5,421 bases of DNA from JAAUQA01 sp036351435 (GTDB lineage: Bacteria; Pseudomonadota; Gammaproteobacteria; Competibacterales; Competibacteraceae): positions 1-5,421 of the forward strand of contig JAZBPA010000079.1 in assembly GCA_036351435.1 (NCBI GenBank), written 5' to 3'. Made by a program: the position numbers and the translations under genes. The notes beneath the pieces are model-generated. The model was not told the DNA's origin, did not search any database, and saw only the letters and a list, made by a program, of their open reading frames with translations. Within the stretch, counting starts at the first letter, position 1. Each line of letters begins with the position of its first letter. This document shows positions 1-5,062 of this stretch, in pieces.

Positions 1-233
1 GCCCGCAGGCAGGCGAGATATAGAAACAGCGCTTGCGGCGATTTTTCCACCTGCACCGCTACCCTTTCACCTTTCGCAATGCCCAGTTCACTGCTCAAAA
101 CATGGGCATAACGAGCCGTTTCCCGCTCTAGGTCGGCATAGCTGAAGCGCTGACCGTCCGGCGTTTCAACGCAGGTATCGTTGAGTTTTCCGGCGAACCG
201 CTCGTGTAAAAGGGTGTAGAGATTGGCGTTCAC
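1..233 (-). CDS. Malonyl-CoA/methylmalonyl-CoA synthetase-like AMP-binding enzyme, N-terminal fragment
   Basis: Partial gene: 77 complete codons, then it runs off the left edge of the window. The peptide starts VNANLYTLLHERFAG, continues through DGQRFSYADLE (the N-terminal substrate-entry region of ANL-superfamily adenylating enzymes) and ends with GERVAVQVEKSPQALFLYLA. The VAVQVEKS...LYLACLR stretch resembles malonyl-CoA synthetases (MatB type) more than general acyl-CoA synthetases. These enzymes make malonyl-CoA from malonate, CoA and ATP in the cytoplasm. The start is GTG (231-233): an in-frame TAA lies directly upstream, so no earlier start is possible, and NLYxLL at the N-terminus fits the family. 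No strong Shine-Dalgarno sequence is visible. It begins 14 bp after the vapB-like stop, so the two may share a transcript, although no functional link is expected. The adenylation motifs lie outside the window, so substrate specificity is inferred from the N-terminus only. Confidence 0.8.
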   Translation of the reverse strand, partial: MNANLYTLLHERFAGKLNDTCVETPDGQRFSYADLERETARYAHVLSSELGIAKGERVAVQVEKSPQALFLYLACLR

Positions 234-247
234 TTAGCATACGCCCA

Positions 248-478
248 TCAAAAATTGTTCCTGTCCTGAGGTAGAGATTCCTGTCGTCCCTCGGACATGA
301 AATCATCAGGCAGGCTAGCCAGAACATCGAAAATCTCAGCGGCATTGGTAGGCATTTCACGCAGTACGATTTCATCACCGCGTCGGAATATCTGCACGTG
401 GTCTACATTTAAACAGAACTCTTTTGGTAAACAGATCGCTTGGCTATTACCAAATTTGAAGACACGGGCATAGGTCAT
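248..478 (-). CDS. vapB: VapB-type antitoxin (AbrB/MazE-like swapped-hairpin fold), without an adjacent toxin
   Basis: A 76-residue protein. The N-terminal half (about residues 3-42) is an AbrB/SpoVT-type DNA-binding domain with the hallmark FKFGNSQAICLPKEF (7-21), followed by VQIFRRGDEIVLRE. The acidic, proline-containing C-terminal tail (about 45-76, with IFDVLASLPDDFM) is typical of the toxin-binding arm of VapB antitoxins. Family members normally bind and inhibit a PIN-domain ribonuclease, VapC, encoded immediately downstream, and repress their own promoter. Here the next gene, 14 bp downstream, is a malonyl-CoA synthetase-like enzyme, and no VapC remnant is visible in the gap, so this antitoxin is solitary. 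The ATG at 476-478 places the conserved FKFGNSQA where the family has it. A 13-bp-arm inverted repeat lies 11 bp upstream, as expected for autoregulation. The surrounding DNA is visibly more AT-rich than the guanidine operon, suggesting acquisition. Confidence 0.85.
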   Translation of the reverse strand: MTYARVFKFGNSQAICLPKEFCLNVDHVQIFRRGDEIVLREMPTNAAEIFDVLASLPDDFMSEGRQESLPQDRNNF

Positions 479-488
479 TGTTTAAATA

Positions 489-527
489 CCCACAAATGTA
501 TTCACGTAAAGTATATACAATTGTGGG
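489..527 (-). promoter_or_regulatory. Inverted-repeat operator with probable promoter of the vapB-like gene
   Basis: In the AT-rich 63-bp gap between gdmH and vapB, CCCACAAATGTAT (489-501) and ATACAATTGTGGG (515-527) form an inverted repeat. The arms are 13 bp with one mismatch and a 13-bp spacer. On the minus strand a weak -35-like TTTAAC (531-536) and -10-like TACTTT (508-513) or TATACT (510-515) fall on or beside the right arm and spacer, so a bound dimer would block RNA polymerase. VapB/AbrB-fold antitoxins generally bind such palindromes at their own promoters. A hairpin could also form in RNA, but no U-tract follows, so I do not call it the gdmH terminator. The inverted repeat is seen directly. 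The operator role is inferred. Confidence 0.6.
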
Positions 528-541
528 AATGTTAAAGTCGA

Positions 542-1738
542 TCAACCAGCACCCCAACCCCGAATAATCGGCTTATGTGCTCCCATCTTGCCGAATGCCA
601 CCAAAGTCCCCAACACGTCGACAATAGCCCGCACACCCAACAGCGAGGTGATGTCAGATACGTCATAAGGTGGCGAGACTTCTACGACCTCCATGCCGCA
701 GATGCCTTCTTTGGCTACCGACCCCAGCAGATACAGAATTTCCCGTGGCAAAAACCCGCCCGGTTCCGGCCAGCCAGTGCCGGGTACGAAACCGCAATCC
801 ACCGAGTCGATGTCGAAGCTGATGTACACCGCATCCGCGCCTTGCCAAGCGGTTTCCAACGCGATTTCCACCACTTTGTCCAAGCCCAATTGCACCACGT
901 CATTCATGGTGATGATGGTCGTGCCTCGCTTGCGCGCCTCCTTGACTGCCTGACGCGGTACTTGCCAGCCGCCGATGCCGATTTGCACCAGATTAGACGC
1001 TGGTACGTTGGGCATGTTGGTGGCGTGAAACCACGGAGTGGTGTGCATGCGTTCGTCCAGGTCTTTTTCCTGAATATCGGCATGGCGGTCGAAGTGAATG
1101 ATGCCGATTTTCTTGTCGGTATGCCGAGCGATGCCGCGCAGCGTGGCAAAACCGATGGAATGATCGCCGCCCAACACAATGGGCAACGCACCGCTGGCGA
1201 ACACATGCCCGACCGCATTGCTGATCTGATCGAAGGTTTTTTCGATATTAGCCGGGATGGTGAATACATCACCGACGTCGCACATCGTCATTTGTTCGCG
1301 CAGATCGACACCCATTTCATAGTTGTATGGCGTGTATAAGGCAGAAATCTTGCGCATCCCCTGTGGCCCGAAGCGGGTGCCGGGCCGATACGTGGTGCCG
1401 CCGTCGAACGGTACGCCGATAACAGCAGCATCGTATTTCCCTACCCCTTTCACATCTTCGCAGTAGGGCGCTTTCATGAAGGTGTTAATCCCGGCGAAAT
1501 GCGGCAATTCGCCACGGGCGAAAGTGGGAATGGATTTGTCTTGAATGCTGTCCGCGCCGGGCAGCCCCATCTCCAAGCCGTGTTTTTCCTCGGCGTCCCA
1601 ACCGCTATGGGGTAATTCCGCTTCTTTGTGCATGGCCTTCCAGCCGTGCAACTGGGTTTTGTCGAAAGACGGATGATGGTGGCGTACCGCACCCCCCATG
1701 CTAAAGGGGCTACGTCGGGTTGGGGGTTTTAAACGCAT
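542..1738 (-). CDS. gdmH: Guanidine hydrolase (ureohydrolase/arginase fold, GdmH type)
   Basis: A 398-residue cytoplasmic enzyme of the arginase/agmatinase superfamily. All six expected metal ligands are present: His193 in GGDHS (190-194), Asp217, His219 and Asp221 in FDRHAD (216-221), and Asp309 and Asp311 in SFDIDSVD (307-314). PGTGWPEPGG (319-328) and EVSPPYD (353-359) follow as in the family. It differs from ordinary agmatinases (about 300 residues, usually DAH and DxDxxDP motifs) by a long N-terminal extension of about 100 residues, Arg218 inside the metal motif and Cys315 where Pro is usual. The length and extension match the nickel-dependent guanidine hydrolase of Synechocystis (Sll1077), which converts guanidine to urea and ammonia. 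Position as last gene of a guanidine-riboswitch operon supports this strongly. The ATG at 1738 is preceded by GAGG about 9 nt upstream, 19 bp after the ATPase stop. No HypA/HypB-like nickel chaperone genes lie in the window. Automated annotation may call it agmatinase. Confidence 0.9.
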   Translation of the reverse strand: MRLKPPTRRSPFSMGGAVRHHHPSFDKTQLHGWKAMHKEAELPHSGWDAEEKHGLEMGLPGADSIQDKSIPTFARGELPHFAGINTFMKAPYCEDVKGVGKYDAAVIGVPFDGGTTYRPGTRFGPQGMRKISALYTPYNYEMGVDLREQMTMCDVGDVFTIPANIEKTFDQISNAVGHVFASGALPIVLGGDHSIGFATLRGIARHTDKKIGIIHFDRHADIQEKDLDERMHTTPWFHATNMPNVPASNLVQIGIGGWQVPRQAVKEARKRGTTIITMNDVVQLGLDKVVEIALETAWQGADAVYISFDIDSVDCGFVPGTGWPEPGGFLPREILYLLGSVAKEGICGMEVVEVSPPYDVSDITSLLGVRAIVDVLGTLVAFGKMGAHKPIIRGWGAG

Positions 1739-1757
1739 TTTATGTATCCTCGCTTGA

Positions 1758-2606
1758 TTATGATTGTGTCTTCCCGCCCGTCAACCGCTGCAGCAGGGCA
1801 ATGTCCGTATATACCCCGGACGTTTCGCGAATGCGGTGTAGGAGGGTTTGTTTCAGCGCCAGAAATTCCGGCGCCATTTTCATATCCAAAGTTCGTTGTT
1901 GAGATTCCGGTAATGGGACGGCGTGGATGCTGTCGATGCGGCCAGGATGCGGTGCCAATACCACGACCCGTCCCGCTAAATAGATCGCTTCTTCGACATC
2001 GTGGGTGACGAACAGTACGGTGCTGTGTTCGAGCTTGTACAGATGTAAAATTAAATCGTGCATCACTTCCCGGGTCTGCGCGTCCAATGCGCCGAACGGC
2101 TCGTCCATCAGCAGCACTTCCGGGCGGGACAGCAGCGCACGAGCGATGGCCACCCGCTGTCGCATACCGCCGGACAATTGGTTCGGATAGGCATCCTTGA
2201 CCTGAGTTAAGCCCATGACCTCCAGCAAGGCATAGGACCGCTCCAGCGCAGTCTTCACCACGCTGACCCGCATGTCTTCACGATGGGTGCGCAATTGCCG
2301 GCTGAAGCGGATGTTTTCCAGCACCGTCAACCAGGGATACAGGCTGTAATCCTGAAACACCATCGCCCGATCCGCGCCCGGTCCCGCTACAGATTGACCA
2401 TTGACCCGTACCTCGCCACTGCTGGCGGTTTCCAAGCCACCGACGATACGCAATAACGTGGATTTACCGCACCCGGAAGCCCCTACCAACGCCACAAACT
2501 CGTTGGCTTGCACCGTCAGATCGATACGTTCCAAGGCAACTCGGGTTTCCCGTTTGAGCGGAAAAACTTTGCCGACGTCGCGGACTTCGATTTTGGCTGT
2601 GGTCAT
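1758..2606 (-). CDS. ABC transporter ATPase subunit, probable guanidinium importer (SsuB/TauB/NrtD-like)
   Basis: A 282-residue nucleotide-binding subunit on the cytoplasmic face of the importer. All catalytic motifs are intact: Walker A GASGCGKST (42-50), Q-loop Gln85 in VFQDYSLYPWLTV, ABC signature LSGGMRQR (144-151), Walker B VLLMDEP with Glu169, D-loop GALD (172-175) and switch His202 in FVTHD. SLYPWLTVLENI and the C-terminal half resemble the nitrate/sulfonate/taurine ATPase family. The stretch after the Q-loop (about 100-125) looks slightly longer than usual. It begins 16 bp after the permease stop with no clear Shine-Dalgarno sequence, so it may rely on translational coupling. The substrate is not readable from the ATPase. 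Guanidinium is inferred from the riboswitch upstream and gdmH downstream, the same gene set as sll1080-1082 near sll1077 in Synechocystis. Confidence 0.92.
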   Translation of the reverse strand: MTTAKIEVRDVGKVFPLKRETRVALERIDLTVQANEFVALVGASGCGKSTLLRIVGGLETASSGEVRVNGQSVAGPGADRAMVFQDYSLYPWLTVLENIRFSRQLRTHREDMRVSVVKTALERSYALLEVMGLTQVKDAYPNQLSGGMRQRVAIARALLSRPEVLLMDEPFGALDAQTREVMHDLILHLYKLEHSTVLFVTHDVEEAIYLAGRVVVLAPHPGRIDSIHAVPLPESQQRTLDMKMAPEFLALKQTLLHRIRETSGVYTDIALLQRLTGGKTQS

Positions 2607-2622
2607 GAGTGAGACGAATCCA

Positions 2623-3489
2623 TCAGGCGCGTAAATACAGCCAAGGAAAGGCTTTGCGATGGATCAAGCGGAAGGTCTGATCCATGATCAAACCCAACAC
2701 GCCGATCACCAAAATGCCGACGAAAATCTTGTCGGTTTGCAGAAAACGCTGCGCTTTCAGAATCACATAGCCCAGTCCCGAATTGGACGCGACTAGCTCC
2801 GCTACAACCAGATAGGTCCAGGCCCAGCCTAGGGTGACGCGCAAGGTATCCACGATGCCGGGCAGCGCCGATTTGAAAATCACCAGATGCACCGTCTCAC
2901 CGTTGGTCGCGCCCAAGGTCTGCGCCGCTTCGATTTGCGCACTGGGCACCCGTCGCACATCTTCGGAAATCATCAACACCATTTGGAAAAAGGTGCCGAT
3001 CCAGATGACAGTGATTTTCGACCCTTCCCCGATGCCCACCCACAACAGCACCAACGGCACGAAAGCGACCGCCGGCAGATAACGGGAGAATTCGATCATC
3101 GGTTCGAAAAACGCCTGAACGGGGCGGTAAGTACCGATGAACAGCCCCAACGGAATAGCCATCAGCGCGGCGGTGAGAAAACCCATCGTGACCCGGTAGA
3201 CGCTGATCCCCATATCGCCCAGGAGATTATCTTCCAGTAGCCAGGTTTGGAAGCGCTGGGCGACATCGGGCGGGGTCGGTAGGAAAACGCTGTTTACCCA
3301 GCCACTGGCCGCCACGCTCCACCATCCGGCGATGAACAGCAGAAAACCGAGCAATGCGATCAACAGATAAGTTTTCCGCTCCAGCCGACCCCGGATCGCC
3401 CAAAACGCACTTCGCCGGGGTGGTTTGGAGATGGCAGTCGACTGCTCGACGGCGTGCGGTTCGTCGGCGAAAGGCTGTACGGCGGCCAT
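2623..3489 (-). CDS. ABC transporter permease, probable guanidinium importer (SsuC/TauC/NrtB-like)
   Basis: A 288-residue inner-membrane subunit of the binding-protein-dependent permease family. A polar N-terminal tail (1-38) precedes hydrophobic segments at roughly 41-60, 102-120, 139-152, 158-175, 218-236 and 257-275, giving about six transmembrane helices. The cytoplasmic EAA loop, which docks on the ATPase, is visible from about 187 to 212, beginning EAAQTLGATNGETV with the conserved Gly at position 193. The VFLPTPPDV stretch near residue 68 is typical of nitrate/sulfonate/taurine permeases. The start ATG (3487-3489) lies 3 bp after the stop of the binding-protein gene, implying translational coupling. 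Family-level function is secure. Guanidinium as substrate is inferred from the operon. Confidence 0.92.
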   Translation of the reverse strand: MAAVQPFADEPHAVEQSTAISKPPRRSAFWAIRGRLERKTYLLIALLGFLLFIAGWWSVAASGWVNSVFLPTPPDVAQRFQTWLLEDNLLGDMGISVYRVTMGFLTAALMAIPLGLFIGTYRPVQAFFEPMIEFSRYLPAVAFVPLVLLWVGIGEGSKITVIWIGTFFQMVLMISEDVRRVPSAQIEAAQTLGATNGETVHLVIFKSALPGIVDTLRVTLGWAWTYLVVAELVASNSGLGYVILKAQRFLQTDKIFVGILVIGVLGLIMDQTFRLIHRKAFPWLYLRA

Positions 3490-3492
3490 GAG

Positions 3493-4494
3493 TTACTCGC
3501 CGGCGACTTCTTTCACCAAGGAACCGTCGATGCCCTTGGCGGGATCGACGTCACCTTCAATCAGTTCGTTATCTTGCAAGAACTTGACGATAACCGGTGC
3601 CGCGCCCAATAGGGTTTTGGTGTCGCTGGCGTCATCGCCGAACGCTTCCAGGTTTTCCGCTTGGCCGAAGAACCGGGTGCCGGGCAGAAATACTGCGTAT
3701 TCCTTGGGATCGAGGCCGACGACCTTAGCCATGATCTGCGCGGCTTCTTCCGGCGATGACTTGATATAGTCCACCGTTTCATACCAGGCTTTGATCATGC
3801 CGAGAAAATCCTTGCGTTTGGCGTCGTCCTGCAAGGCTTTTTCCTGTGCCACCAGGGCATCGGGAATTAAACCCGGCATGTCCTTGGAAGTGAACAAGGC
3901 ATGACCTTGACCGCTGGTTTGAATCTGATTGACCCAAGGATTCCACACCACTGCCGCATCGACTCGACCGCCCAGAAATGCTGCCGCCGCATCGCCTGCC
4001 GACAGATTGAGCACATTGACATCGGCGGGAGACAAGCCGTTGCGATCCAACGCGGTGACCAACACGAAATGGGAGATGCTGTAGGATTCCAGGGCGATAT
4101 TTTTACCCTTGAGATCGTCGAAGGACTTAATCTCCGGCTTGACCATGACGGCGTCGTTACCGGCCGAGTTGTCGTTGATCAGAATGACCTTGAGCGGAAT
4201 GCCAGCACCCAACGGTGCCATGCTATCGCTCCAGGTTTGCGAATTAGCGTCGAGCTGGCCGGCGGATAGCGCCTGGATCGAATCGGTGTAATTGGGAAAC
4301 CAGACCAGTTCGACTTCAGCGCCGTGTTTCTTGAAAAAGCCCTGTTGTTCGGCGATATACCAAGCCACCCAGCCCGGCCAATCGCTGACCCCGACTTTGA
4401 CGGCGGCGTGGACATTGAGGGAAAAACCGAAACCGATCAGGAACAACAAGGTGATAAACGAACGGCGAGCAAACAGTGTGCGGGACGGCCACAT
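3493..4494 (-). CDS. Periplasmic substrate-binding protein, probable guanidinium-binding component (NMT1/TauA/SsuA-like)
   Basis: First gene of the riboswitch-controlled operon, 333 residues. I chose the ATG at 4492-4494 because GGAGGT (4503-4508) sits 8 nt upstream and the protein then starts with a standard Sec signal peptide: a basic MWPSRTLFARR, a hydrophobic core (about 13-25) and a likely signal-peptidase cut after NVHA (27-30). An upstream in-frame ATG at 4590 would place 32 codons inside the riboswitch and bury the signal peptide, so it is rejected. The mature protein begins AVKVGVSDWPGWVAWYIAEQ, a pattern of nitrate/taurine/sulfonate-type binding proteins, with TWSD (87-90), NDNSAGNDAVMV (108-119) and NPWV (185-188) along the two-lobe fold. 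It would capture substrate in the periplasm and deliver it to the downstream permease. Automated pipelines often label this family nitrate, sulfonate or taurine binding. The riboswitch and gdmH make guanidinium the better prediction, by analogy with Sll1080. Confidence 0.9.
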   Translation of the reverse strand: MWPSRTLFARRSFITLLFLIGFGFSLNVHAAVKVGVSDWPGWVAWYIAEQQGFFKKHGAEVELVWFPNYTDSIQALSAGQLDANSQTWSDSMAPLGAGIPLKVILINDNSAGNDAVMVKPEIKSFDDLKGKNIALESYSISHFVLVTALDRNGLSPADVNVLNLSAGDAAAAFLGGRVDAAVVWNPWVNQIQTSGQGHALFTSKDMPGLIPDALVAQEKALQDDAKRKDFLGMIKAWYETVDYIKSSPEEAAQIMAKVVGLDPKEYAVFLPGTRFFGQAENLEAFGDDASDTKTLLGAAPVIVKFLQDNELIEGDVDPAKGIDGSLVKEVAGE

Positions 4495-4517
4495 GCGGAT
4501 ATACCTCCGAGGCTGGC

Positions 4518-4550
4518 AAAAAAAGGACGCGAGAGGCCTGTAGGTCTCCC
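4518..4550 (-). terminator. Intrinsic terminator forming the riboswitch expression platform
   Basis: In the RNA sense, GGGAGACC (4543-4550) can pair with GGCCUCUC (4531-4538) across a UACA loop (4539-4542), with one A-C mismatch and one G-U pair. GCGUCC and seven U residues (4518-4524) follow. The GUCC beside the U-tract can also pair with GGAC in the aptamer's CGGGACAAAAG segment, extending the hairpin to the U-tract. The 5' arm is the conserved 3' GGGAGA block of the guanidine-I aptamer, so aptamer folding and terminator folding compete. This fits a transcriptional ON switch in which guanidine allows read-through. The structure is imperfect and was folded by eye. Confidence 0.65.
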
Positions 4551-4632
4551 GGGCTTTTGTCCCGCCGTGTAGCCTGCTGGAGGCCGACAACTCTCGGACC
4601 AGACATCCGCATACGCGGATCGGAACCCTAGT
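4545..4632 (-). ncRNA. Guanidine-I riboswitch (ykkC class) aptamer
   Basis: Reading the minus strand, the conserved blocks appear in order: ACTAGGGTTCCG (4621-4632), a variable hairpin ATCCGC-GTAT-GCGGAT with a perfect 6-bp stem (4605-4620), CTGGTCCGAGAG (4591-4602), a short variable stem-loop GCCT-ccagc-AGGC near 4571-4583, ACACGGCGGGA (4560-4570) and AAAAGCCCGGGAGA (4545-4558). These are the hallmark sequences of the ykkC/guanidine-I aptamer, which binds guanidinium. It lies in the leader of the transporter operon with its 3' end 50 bp before the binding-protein ATG. Its 3' conserved block overlaps a probable terminator. I identified it by motif recognition and by-eye folding. A covariance search would be the formal confirmation. 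Confidence 0.95.
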
Positions 4633-4693
4633 CGTCTTTAAATCTTTGGGACAATGCGGTAACCGTCACTGACCCCTCGACGCTTTTGGGTGC

Positions 4694-4709
4694 AGCAAGC
4701 ATTGTGCCA
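4694..4709 (-). promoter_or_regulatory. Sigma-54 (RpoN) -24/-12 promoter of the guanidine operon
   Basis: The minus strand reads TGGCACAATGCTTGCT. It matches the RpoN consensus TGGCACG-N4-TTGCW at every fixed base except the seventh, with the invariant GG and GC separated by exactly 10 nt. The predicted transcription start is about 12 nt after the GC, near 4683, giving a leader of roughly 50 nt before the riboswitch aptamer. RpoN promoters need an enhancer-binding activator such as NtrC, which fits a nitrogen-acquisition operon. I saw no convincing NtrC dimer site in the 100-150 bp upstream. The position and orientation are right for this operon and no good sigma-70 alternative was found. Confidence 0.75.
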
Positions 4710-4788
4710 GAGCACGATGGCGGTGATTGCTCAACGTTTGTCGCTGAACCCAAGGTAATCCATTCAATTCTCGCTTGCTTTATTGCTT

Positions 4789-4885
4789 CCCCCTTTGAAA
4801 AAGGGGGATTGAGGGGGATTTTATGAGTGCTTAGGAGGGTGCTGAGCTATCGAAATCCCCCCTAACTCCCCTTTTCTAGTGGGGA
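4789..4885. repeat. Imperfect palindromic intergenic element (C-rich/G-rich inverted repeat)
   Basis: Two arms of about 34 bp (roughly 4789-4822 and 4852-4885) are imperfect inverted copies separated by about 29 bp. The left arm contains GGGGGATTGAGGGGGATTT and the right arm AAATCCCCCCTAACTCCCC. The left arm has its own smaller hairpin, CCCCCTTTGAAAAAGGGGG, and the right arm a degenerate version, CCCCTTTTCTAGTGGGG. RNA from either strand could form a strong stem-loop. I recall similar C-run/G-run palindromes as dispersed, MITE-like intergenic repeats in several bacterial genomes, but I cannot verify copy number here. It sits between the end of the DUF3368-like gene and the sigma-54 promoter, where it could also stop read-through into the operon. 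Confidence 0.7.
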
Positions 4886-4904
4886 GAATGGATAACTGAA
4901 CTGT

Positions 4905-4929
4905 GAGTGAGATTGAGTGAGATTGAGTG
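4905..4929. repeat. Short tandem repeat, 10-bp unit GAGTGAGATT, 2.5 copies
   Basis: Two perfect copies of GAGTGAGATT (4905-4914, 4915-4924) are followed by half a copy (4925-4929). It lies between the palindromic element and the 3' end of the DUF3368-like gene. No function is apparent. Repeats of this size can arise by replication slippage. Confidence 0.75.
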
Positions 4930-5062
4930 GGAATGCGCTGAATTGAAGCGGGAAATTTTGTTTGATGCGCGTTTTTGGTGCGTTGCTGTTCGATCAGCGG
5001 ATCTCAACTCAGCATCAGTTCCACTGATTGGATTTCGCCAACCCTGACAGAATATCTTGCTA

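Noticed and set aside
166..378. 70-codon minus-strand frame overlapping both vapB and the synthetase start
   Set aside because: It overlaps two better-supported genes in another frame and has no recognisable motif.
575..1339. Long 254-codon open frame on the plus strand
   Set aside because: It is antisense to gdmH, whose protein has full family motifs. The plus-strand product is His/Arg/Gln-rich with no recognisable domain, so it is a codon-bias shadow.
4621..4670. Sigma-70-like TTACCG...TAAAGA just upstream of the aptamer
   Set aside because: The match is weak, and the implied start would fall inside the conserved 5' block of the aptamer. The sigma-54 element is much closer to consensus and correctly placed.
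4789..4929. CRISPR array
   Set aside because: The repeats are an inverted pair plus a 10-bp tandem repeat. There are no regularly spaced direct repeats with unique spacers.
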